From Streptomyces sp. NBC_00670 (lineage in GTDB: Bacteria; Actinomycetota; Actinomycetes; Streptomycetales; Streptomycetaceae), in the NCBI RefSeq assembly GCF_036226765.1, contig NZ_CP109017.1, positions 4,713,001 through 4,777,000 on the forward strand: DNA of 64,000 bases. Reading direction: 5' to 3'. Below, piece after piece: positions 1-10,016 of this stretch. How positions within the stretch are numbered: position 1 is the stretch's first letter; each line of letters opens with the position of its first letter. The notes beneath the pieces were generated by a model. The model searched no databases, was not told the origin of the DNA, and was given only the letters and a program-made list of their open reading frames with translations. The position numbers and the translations under genes were made by a program.

Positions 1-549
1 GTTGCCCAGCACACCACCGCCCGTGCCGCGCAGCGACACGTTCTCCGGGACGCGTATCTGCACGTCGCCGAAGACGGATATCGCCTTCACGACGATCTGC
101 TGGTACTCGAACAGCGCCTCGCTCAGGTCTATCTCGACGCTGCCGAAGACCGCGTAGGCGTGGATCCGCCGGCCTGCCCGCCAGCGGCCCTTGCGCACCG
201 CGCTGCTGAACACCGCCACCACGTTCTCGTCGGCCTCCGCGGGTATCGCGGCGGAGGGGCGGCTCGGCGGCGGGGCGGCCGCGCCGGACGGGCGGGTGCC
301 GTGCGCGGCGGGCAGGTCCCGTACGAAGGCGTCGAGCTCGCCGACCGTCTTCGCCGCGAGCACGCCCTCGACGCGCTCGGCGTGCTCGTCCGCGGTGAGC
401 CGGCCCTCGGCCAGGGCGTCGCGGAGCATGTCGGCGATGCGGTCCCGGTCGGCGTCCGAGCAGCGCAGCTCGGTCGGCGGCAGGGGCCGGACGCCGGCGG
501 GGGAGTCGGGCCGGGCATCGGTCGGGGCGGGGCTCTTCTTCAGGTCCAC
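1..549 (-). CDS. DUF1707 / LiaF-like C-terminal domain protein (3' end cut by window)
   Basis: The visible 183 codons start at GTG 549. After a Pro-rich stretch, residues about 25-80 form a DUF1707 (SHOCT-like) module, recognisable by LRCSDADRDRIADMLRDAL and LTADEHAERVEGVLAAKT. After a Pro/Ala linker comes the start of a LiaF-like (cell-wall-active antibiotic response) beta domain with VFGSVEID and VFGDVQIRVP. Family knowledge: such proteins are common small actinobacterial proteins linked to envelope-stress regulators; the exact role is unknown. The gene runs off the left edge, so its C-terminus is unseen. It is divergent from the fumarase gene. No Shine-Dalgarno is visible, but TACGCT lies 6 nt before the GTG, which suggests a leaderless transcript. 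Confidence 0.8.
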   Translation of the reverse strand, partial: MDLKKSPAPTDARPDSPAGVRPLPPTELRCSDADRDRIADMLRDALAEGRLTADEHAERVEGVLAAKTVGELDAFVRDLPAAHGTRPSGAAAPPPSRPSAAIPAEADENVVAVFSSAVRKGRWRAGRRIHAYAVFGSVEIDLSEALFEYQQIVVKAISVFGDVQIRVPENVSLRGTGGGVLGN

Positions 550-555
550 GGCAGC

Positions 556-561
556 AGCGTA
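556..561 (-). promoter_or_regulatory. -10 hexamer for leaderless DUF1707 transcript
   Basis: TACGCT on the minus strand, separated by exactly 6 nt from the GTG at 549. No good -35 hexamer was seen. This is an inference from spacing. Confidence 0.45.
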
Positions 562-645
562 CCGAAACGCGATAGATCGCGACTAGCCCCTGTCGAAGCC
601 TGTGGAAAACTCCCGCCCGGCCATGGAGCGAGTGTGCGGTGGGCG

Positions 646-664
646 CGAAGTGAGCCTTACCTCA
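646..664 (+). promoter_or_regulatory. candidate DmdR/IdeR iron box upstream of fumarase
   Basis: The 19 bp here match 14 of 19 positions of the reverse complement of the actinobacterial iron box TTAGGTTAGGCTCACCTAA (consensus recalled from the DmdR1/IdeR literature). The conserved core reads GTGAGCCTTACCT, and GTGAG/CTCAC form inverted arms at 650-654 and 661-665. It lies just upstream of a TACGCT hexamer (690-695) that could be the fumarase -10. Confidence 0.4.
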
Positions 665-775
665 CAACCTCCCCCTCACCGGCAGGTTCTACGCTGGTGG
701 GCGCTGCCAATGGAGGCCGGCCGCCGTCGCTGAGGAAGCCCGCGGCGCGTCACGTCGAGTGAGGAATGGGCGAGA

Positions 776-2443
<1,668 letters not shown>

Positions 2444-2453
2444 GCCGCGCGGG

Positions 2454-2475
2454 GCACGGGGCACAGGTCCCGTGC
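2454..2475. terminator. hairpin between convergent fumarase and xseB
   Basis: GCACGGG (2454-2460) and CCCGTGC (2469-2475) form a perfect 7-bp stem around an 8-nt loop in the 44-bp convergent gap. It could act in both directions. There is no T-run, as is usual in this kind of genome. Confidence 0.5.
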
Positions 2476-2487
2476 GGGGCGCGGGGC

Positions 2488-2760
2488 CTACGCCTCGCGC
2501 CCCCCTTCCGTCCCGCCGTCGTGCTCCTCCTCCGCGAGCGCCGCGTCCAGGCGCTCGCGGGCACCCTCCAGCCAGGTGCGGCACACCTTCGCCAGTTCCT
2601 CCCCGCGCTCCCACAGCGTCAGGGACTCCTCCAGCGTCGTGCCCCCCGCCTCCAGCCGCCGGACGACCTCGATCAGCTCGTCCCGCGCCTGCTCGTAGCC
2701 GAGCGCCTCGCTCTTCTTCTTCCCGGCGTCCTTGGCCGTGCCGGTGTCCGTGCTGGTCAT
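2488..2760 (-). CDS. xseB: exodeoxyribonuclease VII small subunit
   Basis: A 90-residue protein with the XseB helical pair: LGYEQARDELIEVVRRLEAG followed by TTLEESLTLWERGEELAKVC. Several copies bind the C-terminal region of XseA to make exonuclease VII, which degrades single-stranded DNA from both ends. It begins 8 nt after the xseA stop codon, so the two form an xseAB operon. The Lys-rich N-terminus (KDAGKKKSE) and the Glu/Gly-rich tail are variable extensions. The family is normally about 70-90 residues. Confidence 0.95.
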   Translation of the reverse strand: MTSTDTGTAKDAGKKKSEALGYEQARDELIEVVRRLEAGGTTLEESLTLWERGEELAKVCRTWLEGARERLDAALAEEEHDGGTEGGREA

Positions 2761-2768
2761 GCGCTCGC

Positions 2769-4010
2769 TCACTTCCCGCCGTCGCTGTCCGACTGCTTCC
2801 CGTCGCTCTCCACCCGTACGGAGAACTCGCCCTCCGCCACCCGCGCCCGTAGCAGCTCGTCCGCCGTGACCTCGTGCGCGGCGCGCACCACGTGCCCGTC
2901 GGCCCGTTGCAGCACCGCGTACCCGCGCTTGAGCGTCGCCGCCGGGGACAGGGCCACCACGCGCGCGTGGGTGTGCGACAGCTCCGACTCCGCGCGGCCG
3001 AGCAGATGCCCGAGCGTGCGCCGGGAGCGGTCGGTCAGCGAGGCGATGTGGTCGGCCCGCTCGTCCACCATGCGGTGCGGGTCCTCCATGCAGGGGCGCG
3101 CCAGCGCGTGCGCGAGCCCCCGTTCCTCCCGTTCGACGAACGCGTGTGCGCACCGCCGGGCCCGGTCGCGCAGCCCGCGCACCTTCTCCAGCTCCTCGCC
3201 GACGTCCGGTACGACCTTCTTCGCCGCGTCGGTCGGGGTGGAGGCGCGCAGGTCGGCCACGTAGTCCAGGAGCGGGGTGTCCGGTTCGTGGCCGATGGCC
3301 GAGACCACCGGCGTACGGCAGTCCGCGACCGTCCGTACGAGCTGCTCGTCGGAGAACGGCAGCAGGTCCTCCACGCTGCCGCCGCCGCGCGCCACGACGA
3401 TCACGTCCACCTCCTCGTGCGCGTCGAGCTCCTTGACGGCCTGGACGACCTGGGGCACCGCGTGCACGCCCTGCACCGGCACGTTGCGCACCTCGAAGCG
3501 GACGGCGGGCCAGCGGTGCCGGGCGTTCTCCAGGACGTCCCGCTCGGCGGCCGAGGCCCGCCCGCACACCAGTCCGACGAGCTGGGGCAGGAAGGGCAGC
3601 GGCTTCTTGCGGCCGGGCGCGAACAGACCCTCGGCGGCGAGGGACTTCTTCAGCTGTTCGAGCCGCGCCAGCAGCTCGCCCACGCCCACCGGCCGTATCT
3701 CGGCGGCCCGCAGCGAGAGCTGCCCGCGTGGTGCGTACCACTCCGGTTTCGCGTGGACGACGACGCGGGCGCCCTCGCTCACCACGTCGGCCACGGCGTC
3801 GAACACCTGGCGGTAGCAGGTGACGCCGACCGAGATGTCGTGCGACGGGTCGCGCAGGGTCAGGAACACGACTCCGGCGCCCGGCCGGCGCGAGAGCTGG
3901 GTGATCTGACCCTCCACCCAGACCGCGCCGAGCCGGTCGATCCACCCCCCGATGAGCCGCGACACCTGTCCCACGGGCAGTGGAGTGTCGGCGGACGTGT
4001 TGACAGCCAT
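2769..4010 (-). CDS. xseA: exodeoxyribonuclease VII large subunit
   Basis: 413 residues. An N-terminal OB-fold (about 8-105; VWVEGQITQLSRR, VFLTLRDPSHD) precedes the catalytic region with VVARGGGSVEDLLPF and the downstream GHEPDTPLLDYVADLRAST and PTDAAKKVVP, then a long helical segment that binds the small subunit. It degrades single-stranded DNA to oligonucleotides in the cytoplasm. I chose ATG 4010 because homology begins within about 10 residues and TACGCT lies 6 nt upstream, which fits a leaderless mRNA. It is divergent from ispH. It is slightly shorter than the E. coli protein, as expected for actinobacteria. Confidence 0.96.
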   Translation of the reverse strand: MAVNTSADTPLPVGQVSRLIGGWIDRLGAVWVEGQITQLSRRPGAGVVFLTLRDPSHDISVGVTCYRQVFDAVADVVSEGARVVVHAKPEWYAPRGQLSLRAAEIRPVGVGELLARLEQLKKSLAAEGLFAPGRKKPLPFLPQLVGLVCGRASAAERDVLENARHRWPAVRFEVRNVPVQGVHAVPQVVQAVKELDAHEEVDVIVVARGGGSVEDLLPFSDEQLVRTVADCRTPVVSAIGHEPDTPLLDYVADLRASTPTDAAKKVVPDVGEELEKVRGLRDRARRCAHAFVEREERGLAHALARPCMEDPHRMVDERADHIASLTDRSRRTLGHLLGRAESELSHTHARVVALSPAATLKRGYAVLQRADGHVVRAAHEVTADELLRARVAEGEFSVRVESDGKQSDSDGGK

Positions 4011-4016
4011 GCGCCG

Positions 4017-4022
4017 AGCGTA
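4017..4022 (-). promoter_or_regulatory. -10 hexamer for leaderless xseAB transcript
   Basis: TACGCT followed by CGGCGC and then the xseA ATG at 4010. The 6-nt gap matches other starts in the window. Confidence 0.5.
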
Positions 4023-4133
4023 ACGGCCGGGTACGACAACACCGCCGGCGCCGCCCGGGAGCGGGGCGCCATGGGACCCCCCGGGCGCCCCCGCCCGCCC
4101 CGGTCCACCCCCGGGCCGTCCGCGGTGACGCCC

Positions 4134-4139
4134 TACGAT
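4134..4139 (+). promoter_or_regulatory. -10 hexamer upstream of ispH
   Basis: TACGAT ends 7 nt before the ATG at 4147, which would place the transcription start at or next to that ATG. It overlaps the alternative ATG at 4138, so using that upstream start would require a different promoter. Confidence 0.45.
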
Positions 4140-4146
4140 GGGGAAC

Positions 4147-5148
4147 ATGAGCGCTTCGCCTGCCCGCCGCCGTGTCCTGCTCGCCGCCCCCCGTGGCTAC
4201 TGCGCGGGCGTCGACCGCGCGGTGATCGCCGTCGAGAAGGCCCTGGAGCAGTACGGGGCCCCCGTCTACGTCCGCCACGAGATCGTGCACAACAAGTACG
4301 TCGTGCAGACCCTGGAGAAGAAGGGCGCGATCTTCGTCGAGCGCACGGAGGAGGTGCCGCCGGGCAACATCGTGATGTTCTCCGCGCACGGCGTCGCCCC
4401 GGTCGTCCACGAGGAGGCCGAGCGGGGCCGCCTCGCCACCATCGACGCGACCTGCCCCCTGGTGACCAAGGTCCACAAGGAGGCCGTCCGGTTCGCCAAG
4501 GACGACTACGACATCCTCCTGATCGGGCACGAGGGCCACGAGGAGGTCATCGGCACGTCCGGCGAGGCCCCCGAGCACATCACGCTCGTCGACGGCCCCG
4601 AGGACGTCGCCAACGTGGAGGTGCGCGACCCGTCGAAGGTCGTCTGGCTCTCCCAGACCACCCTCTCGGTGGACGAGACCATGGAGACCGTCGACGCCCT
4701 CAAGGGCAAGTTCCCGCAGCTCCTCTCGCCGCCGAGCGACGACATCTGCTACGCCACGCAGAACCGGCAGCTCGCCGTGAAGCAGATGGGCGCCGAGGCG
4801 GACCTCGTCATCGTGGTCGGCTCGCGCAACTCCTCGAACTCCAAGCGGCTGGTCGAGGTCGCCAAGCTCGCCGGGGCGCGCGCCGCGTACCTGGTCGACT
4901 TCGCGGACGAGATCGACGAGGTGTGGCTGGAGGGCGTCTCGACGGTGGGTGTGACGTCCGGGGCGTCGGTGCCGGAGGTGCTCGTCGAGCAAGTGCTCGA
5001 ATGGCTCACGGGGCACGGCTTCGAGGACGTCGAGATCGTCAAGGCGGCGGAGGAGTCCATCGCCTTCTCCCTGCCCAAGGAGCTGCGCCGGGACCTCCGC
5101 GAGGAGGCGGCCGCCCTGGTGGCGGAGCGCAAGGGGGCGACGGGCTGA
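4147..5148 (+). CDS. ispH: 4-hydroxy-3-methylbut-2-enyl diphosphate reductase
   Basis: The last enzyme of the MEP isoprenoid pathway; it reduces HMBPP to IPP and DMAPP using a [4Fe-4S] cluster. Counting from ATG 4147 (333 residues), the cluster cysteines are C19 (PRGYCAGVDRA), C103 (DATCPLVTKVH) and C201 (DDICYATQNRQ). Substrate-binding histidines lie in VRHEIVHNKYV and FSAHGVAPVV, and the catalytic Glu region is GHEGHEEVIGT. An in-frame ATG at 4138 would add three residues. I prefer 4147 because the TACGAT -10 overlaps 4138. ispH is followed by ppgK after 24 nt. Confidence 0.97.
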   Translation: MSASPARRRVLLAAPRGYCAGVDRAVIAVEKALEQYGAPVYVRHEIVHNKYVVQTLEKKGAIFVERTEEVPPGNIVMFSAHGVAPVVHEEAERGRLATIDATCPLVTKVHKEAVRFAKDDYDILLIGHEGHEEVIGTSGEAPEHITLVDGPEDVANVEVRDPSKVVWLSQTTLSVDETMETVDALKGKFPQLLSPPSDDICYATQNRQLAVKQMGAEADLVIVVGSRNSSNSKRLVEVAKLAGARAAYLVDFADEIDEVWLEGVSTVGVTSGASVPEVLVEQVLEWLTGHGFEDVEIVKAAEESIAFSLPKELRRDLREEAAALVAERKGATG

Positions 5149-5160
5149 CGGAGCGCCACG

Positions 5161-5166
5161 TAACGT
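5161..5166 (+). promoter_or_regulatory. -10 hexamer upstream of ppgK
   Basis: TAACGT sits 6 nt before the ppgK ATG at 5173, and no Shine-Dalgarno is visible. ppgK may therefore have its own leaderless promoter in the ispH-ppgK gap. Confidence 0.4.
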
Positions 5167-5172
5167 AAGCCC

Positions 5173-5919
5173 ATGCAGATCTTCGGTGTGGACATCGGCG
5201 GCTCCGGAATCAAGGGCGCCCCCGTGGACCTGGACAAGGGCGACCTCGCGGAGGAGCGCTGCAAGGTGCTCACCCCGCATCCGGCGACGCCGGACACGGT
5301 GGCCGACGGCGTGAAGCAGGTCGTCGACCACTTCGGGTGGACGGGGCCGGTGGGGGTCACGTTCCCGGGTGTCGTCACCGGCGGCAGCACGGTGCGTACG
5401 GCGGCGAACGTGGACGCGAGCTGGGTCGACACCGATGCGCGGGCGCTGCTGGGCGAGCGGCTGGGTGGGCTGCCGGTGACGGTGCTCAACGACGCCGACG
5501 CGGCGGGGGTCGCCGAGATGCGGTTCGGAGCGGGGCGGGGGCGCCGGGGCACGGTGATCCTGCTGACGTTCGGTACGGGCATCGGGAGTGCCGTCTTCAC
5601 CGATGGCGTGTTGGTTCCGAACACGGAACTGGGTCACCTGGAGCTGAACGGTCACGATGCGGAGAAGCGGGCCTCCAGCAAGGTGAAGGAGGACGAGGAC
5701 ATGTCCTGGGAGCGGTGGGCGCGGCGGGTGCAGAAGTATCTGGCGCACGTGGAGATGCTGTTCTCGCCGGAGCTGTTCGTGATCGGTGGCGGGGTGAGCC
5801 GCAAGGCGCACAAGTTCCTGCCGCACGTCGAGGGCATCAGGGCGGCGATCGTTCCGGCGGAGCTGCAGAACAACGCGGGGATCGTGGGTGCGGCGATGAG
5901 GGCGGCCCAGCAACTCTGA
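5173..5919 (+). CDS. ppgK: polyphosphate glucokinase (ROK family)
   Basis: 248 residues, typical for PpgK. It phosphorylates glucose using inorganic polyphosphate (or ATP). The N-terminal phosphate-binding loop FGVDIGGSGIKGA, the sugar-contact segment VLNDADAAGVAEMRFGAGRG, the second phosphate loop LLTFGTGIGSAVF and ELGHLELNGHDAEKRAS are all present. The usual ROK zinc-binding cysteine cluster is absent, as expected for the short PpgK branch. It lies downstream of ispH on the same strand and is followed by a GC-rich palindromic repeat that probably terminates transcription. Confidence 0.95.
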   Translation: MQIFGVDIGGSGIKGAPVDLDKGDLAEERCKVLTPHPATPDTVADGVKQVVDHFGWTGPVGVTFPGVVTGGSTVRTAANVDASWVDTDARALLGERLGGLPVTVLNDADAAGVAEMRFGAGRGRRGTVILLTFGTGIGSAVFTDGVLVPNTELGHLELNGHDAEKRASSKVKEDEDMSWERWARRVQKYLAHVEMLFSPELFVIGGGVSRKAHKFLPHVEGIRAAIVPAELQNNAGIVGAAMRAAQQL

Positions 5920-5939
5920 GGCGCCCCGCGCAAGCAGGG

Positions 5940-6095
5940 TTTCGCCCCCGCCGCCCTTACCCTTCCCATCCCCAGGGGCTCCGCCCCTTCAACCCCGACG
6001 GGGGCTCCGCCCCCTGGACCCCCGAAACACAGGCACCGCGCCCCGGCCAGGGGCGGGGGGAACCGCGCGAGTAACCACGACGCGGGCGCGCCGTG
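5940..6095. repeat. palindromic intergenic repeat, copy R1
   Basis: Contains the family opener TTCGCCCCCGCCGCCC, then the hairpins AGGGGCTCCGCCCCT (5974-5988) and GGGGGCTCCGCCCCC (6000-6014), and a degenerate right arm GGGGAACCGCGCGAGTAACC. It lies between convergent ppgK and the DUF6542 gene, so it may terminate both. Confidence 0.75.
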
Positions 6096-6122
6096 GGAGC
6101 CGCCCCGCGCCACCCCTCCCGC

Positions 6123-6815
6123 TCAGCGCGCCGCCGGCCTCCCCGGCCGACGCGCCGCACCACCCCTCCCGGCTCCGCCGGAACCCCCGGCTCCGCCGGG
6201 CCGGGCCGCGCCGCCCGCACGGGCACCCGCCCCTGCCCGCCGTCGGCCGACCGCCCGTACCGCCACCACCACCCCCGCTACCAACGTCCCCCCGTACAGC
6301 CACCCCGCCTGTGTCGCGAGTGCGGTGATCAGGGCCATGAGGCGGCCTCCGAGGCCGCCGTCGCCGGGGACCACCGGGAGCAGACCGGTGCCGAAGGCGA
6401 TCGGCGCCACCACCGGCGCCGTCAGCAGGTCGCCCGGCCGGATCCAGAGCGCCGTCAGTACGCACACCGGCAGGAACAGCACCCCGTACGCCGTCAACGA
6501 GCCCCCGAACAGCACCCGGTCCAGGAACCCCAGCACCAGCATCGCCGCCCCCGCGAACAGCCCCCCGCCCAGCCCGGTGAGCCGGGGGTTGGGCAGCCGC
6601 CGGGCCACCGGCCGGACAGCAGGCCGGACAGCAGGCCGGACGGCAGGCCGGACCGCGGCCCCCGAGCCCGACGGTCCGGGCCGTCGCGCCCCCGCCCCGC
6701 GCCCGCGCACGTCGCGCACGCCGGGCGCGACCGCCGGCCGCCGCCCGCCCTGCGGGGGCAGCGGCGCCCCGCGTCGCGGTCCGTACCGGGCAGACGGCGT
6801 CCTGTGTTGCTCCAC
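6123..6815 (-). CDS. DUF6542-type integral membrane protein
   Basis: 230 residues from GTG 6815. The N-terminal about 75 residues are basic and Pro/Arg/Gly-rich and include a short VRPA repeat. Residues about 78-195 hold four hydrophobic segments (LFAGAAMLVLGFLDRVLFG, AYGVLFLPVCVLTALWI, APVVAPIAFGTGLLPVV, GWLYGGTLVAGVVVAV). The tail is Ala/Gly/Arg-rich. The pattern matches the actinobacterial DUF6542 family, whose function is unknown. TAAGTT lies 6 nt before the GTG. It is convergent with ppgK. The family assignment is from memory of the segment order. Confidence 0.75.
   Translation of the reverse strand: MEQHRTPSARYGPRRGAPLPPQGGRRPAVAPGVRDVRGRGAGARRPGPSGSGAAVRPAVRPAVRPAVRPVARRLPNPRLTGLGGGLFAGAAMLVLGFLDRVLFGGSLTAYGVLFLPVCVLTALWIRPGDLLTAPVVAPIAFGTGLLPVVPGDGGLGGRLMALITALATQAGWLYGGTLVAGVVVAVRAVGRRRAGAGARAGGAARPGGAGGSGGAGRGGAARRPGRPAAR
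6607..6658 (-). repeat. 12-bp tandem repeat coding for an Ala-Val-Arg-Pro repeat
   Basis: About four copies of a 12-bp unit (GGACAGCAGGCC on the plus strand, with drift) inside the DUF6542 gene encode the periodic VRPA linker before the first membrane segment. Confidence 0.75.
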
Positions 6816-6821
6816 CGGACC

Positions 6822-6827
6822 AACTTA
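6822..6827 (-). promoter_or_regulatory. -10 hexamer for leaderless DUF6542 transcript
   Basis: TAAGTT on the minus strand, 6 nt upstream of the GTG at 6815. Confidence 0.4.
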
Positions 6828-7049
6828 GGTCGGACAATGTGCCGAATGGCCCCACAGACACGCCGTCGGCACGTCCCCGCCGCCGCGTTCGAGACGCCGC
6901 CGAACGCGCCCAGCCGCACGCCGTAGACTGGTGGATCGGCCCGCACCGCACCCCCGCCCGGCCCCGCAGTACCGGGCCCCGGGCCGCCCGGGAGCGGGCC
7001 ACCGCCCCACCGCCCCACCACCTCATCCTCACGTACGGGAAGTCGCAAC

Positions 7050-8138
<1,089 letters not shown>

Positions 8139-8203
8139 CCATCGGTCCGCCGAGGCACGGATCCGGTCCGGGGGCCCTTGCCGTCAGCCGCCCTGGGCGT
8201 GGT

Positions 8204-8902
8204 TCAGGACCAGGCGATCTCGCCGTCCCGGGAGACGAAGCGTCCGGTGCCCGCGCCGGGTCCCTCGGTGGCGAGGGCGACGATCGCGTCCGTCCCCTCG
8301 GTGACGGTCTGGGGGCCGCTGTGGCCGTTGAGGTCGGTCGCGGTGTAGCCGGGGTCGGCCGCGTTGACACGGATGCCCTTGAGTCCCTTGGCGTACTGCG
8401 TGGTCAGCATCGTCAGTGCCGCCTTCGAGGCGGTGTACAGCGGCACGATCACGTGCGACTCGGGCCGGTCGGGGTCGTGGGTGAAGGCGAGGGAGCCCAT
8501 GCCGCTGCTGACGTTGATGACGACGGGGTCGTCCGAGCGGCGCAGCAGCGGCAGGAACGCGGTGGTGGCGCGGACGACGCCGATGACGTTGACGTCGAGG
8601 ACGGCGAGGGCGTCGGCGGCGGTGAGGCCGCTGGGATCTCCGGCGGGGCCCTGCACACCGGCGTTGTTGATCAGGACGTCGATCCTGCCCTCGTGCGCGG
8701 CGACGTCCGCCGCGGCGGCGGCGACGGACGCGTCGTCGGTCACGTCGATGGTGACGTGGCGTGCGCCGAGCGCGGTGGCGGCGGCCTCGCCCCGCTCGCG
8801 GTCGCGGGCTCCGACGAGCACGGTGTGCCCCTGTTCGATCAGGCGGCGGGCGGTCTCGCGGCCGAGGCCCTTGTTGGCTCCGGTGATGAAGGTGATCGTC
8901 AT
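8204..8902 (-). CDS. SDR family NAD(P)-dependent oxidoreductase
   Basis: 232 residues. A classical short-chain dehydrogenase with cofactor motif TGANKGLG (7-14), DVTD adenine-binding segment, NNAG (79-82), catalytic S132/S133 region (INVSSGMG), and YTASK with Y156 and K160. It probably oxidises or reduces a small alcohol or ketone in the cytoplasm; the substrate is unknown. ATG 8902 follows AGGATCGAACGC. It is divergent from a MmyB-type regulator across 114 bp, a pairing common in streptomycetes where the regulator controls the dehydrogenase. Confidence 0.93.
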   Translation of the reverse strand: MTITFITGANKGLGRETARRLIEQGHTVLVGARDRERGEAAATALGARHVTIDVTDDASVAAAAADVAAHEGRIDVLINNAGVQGPAGDPSGLTAADALAVLDVNVIGVVRATTAFLPLLRRSDDPVVINVSSGMGSLAFTHDPDRPESHVIVPLYTASKAALTMLTTQYAKGLKGIRVNAADPGYTATDLNGHSGPQTVTEGTDAIVALATEGPGAGTGRFVSRDGEIAWS

Positions 8903-9016
8903 GCGTTCGATCCTGGCCCCGCGGCCGGAGGCGGACCAGAGAAGGCTCGACGGTAGGAAGCCCAGTACCACCTTCACGCCCGCGCACACGAGCGGGAATG
9001 CCGGAGGATGGACGGT

Positions 9017-9883
9017 ATGCCGACGACATCCGGAACCGGACTGGGTGCGATGATCCGCACGTGGCGGGACCGGCTGCCTCCCGCGGCCGCCGGGCTGCCC
9101 GTGGCACGCGGGCGCCGCACGGCCGGGCTGCGCCGCGAGGAGCTGGCCGACCTGGCCGGGGTCTCGGTCGACTACGTCGTGCGGCTGGAGCAGGGACGGG
9201 CCACGACACCCTCCGCGTCGGTGGCGGCGTCCCTGGCCCGCGCCCTGCGACTGTCCACCGCCGAGCGGGACCACCTCTACCGGCTGGCCCGGCTCGTGCC
9301 GCCGGCGGACGGCGCAGTCCCCGACCACCTTCCGCCCGGCGTGCAACGGGTGCTCGCCCGGCTCGGTGACGTGGTGGTCGCCGTGTTCGCGGCGGACTGG
9401 CAACTGCTCTGGTGGAACCGCGGGTGGGCCGCGCTGCTGGGCGACCCCTCCGCCGCGCCGCCGGGGCTGCGCAACTTCGCCCGCGACAGGTTCCCGGTGG
9501 ACGACGGCCCCGCTCGTCTCGCGCTGTGGCCGGTGACCGAGGCGGATCGCGACGCCACCGACGCCGCCGTCGTCTCCGATCTGCGCCGCGCCACCGGACG
9601 TTTCCCCCGGGACGGCCGTCTGGCCGCGCTGATCCGCGATCTGGCCGCGGGCAACAGGAGGTTCGCCGAACTGTGGGCAACCGGAGCGGTGGCCGCGCAC
9701 CGCGAGGACCACAAGACGATCGACCACCCGTCGGTGGGCCCGGTCACGGTGGACTGCGACGTCCTGAGCGACGGCGACTCCGAGCTCAAGATCGTCATCA
9801 TGACCGCCGTGCCCGGCAGCGAGGACGAGACCAGGCTCCGGCTCACCGCCGTCGCCGGGCCGCCGGCCGCCGCACGCGCCTGA
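9017..9883 (+). CDS. XRE-family regulator with MmyB-like ligand domain
   Basis: 288 residues. The N-terminal helix-turn-helix (about 25-85) reads RTAGLRREELADLAGVSVDY then YVVRLEQGRATTPS. The C-terminal two-thirds are the MmyB-like PAS-fold region (VVAVFAADWQLLWWNRGWAALLG, LARFARD-like segment, KTIDHPSVGPVTVDCDVL), thought to bind a small ligand. I chose ATG 9017 because GGAGG lies 9 nt before it; the in-frame ATG at 9008 abuts that GGAGG. It is divergently arranged with the SDR gene and is the likely regulator of it. Confidence 0.92.
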   Translation: MPTTSGTGLGAMIRTWRDRLPPAAAGLPVARGRRTAGLRREELADLAGVSVDYVVRLEQGRATTPSASVAASLARALRLSTAERDHLYRLARLVPPADGAVPDHLPPGVQRVLARLGDVVVAVFAADWQLLWWNRGWAALLGDPSAAPPGLRNFARDRFPVDDGPARLALWPVTEADRDATDAAVVSDLRRATGRFPRDGRLAALIRDLAAGNRRFAELWATGAVAAHREDHKTIDHPSVGPVTVDCDVLSDGDSELKIVIMTAVPGSEDETRLRLTAVAGPPAAARA

Positions 9884-10016
9884 CGGACGTTCCCCCGGCC
9901 CGGCGCGTGACGGGCGCGACGAGCCCGGCCTCGCCCGTGCGCCTCGGCATACGACCGCACCCGCCCCGACACGCATGGTGGCAGGATGCGGGGGACGGCG
10001 AGGGAGGGCGGGAAGC

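Noticed and set aside
2488..5913. A minus-strand frame over 1100 codons through ppgK, ispH and xseA
   Set aside because: Only its last 90 codons (xseB) are real; the rest is the shadow of three well-identified genes.
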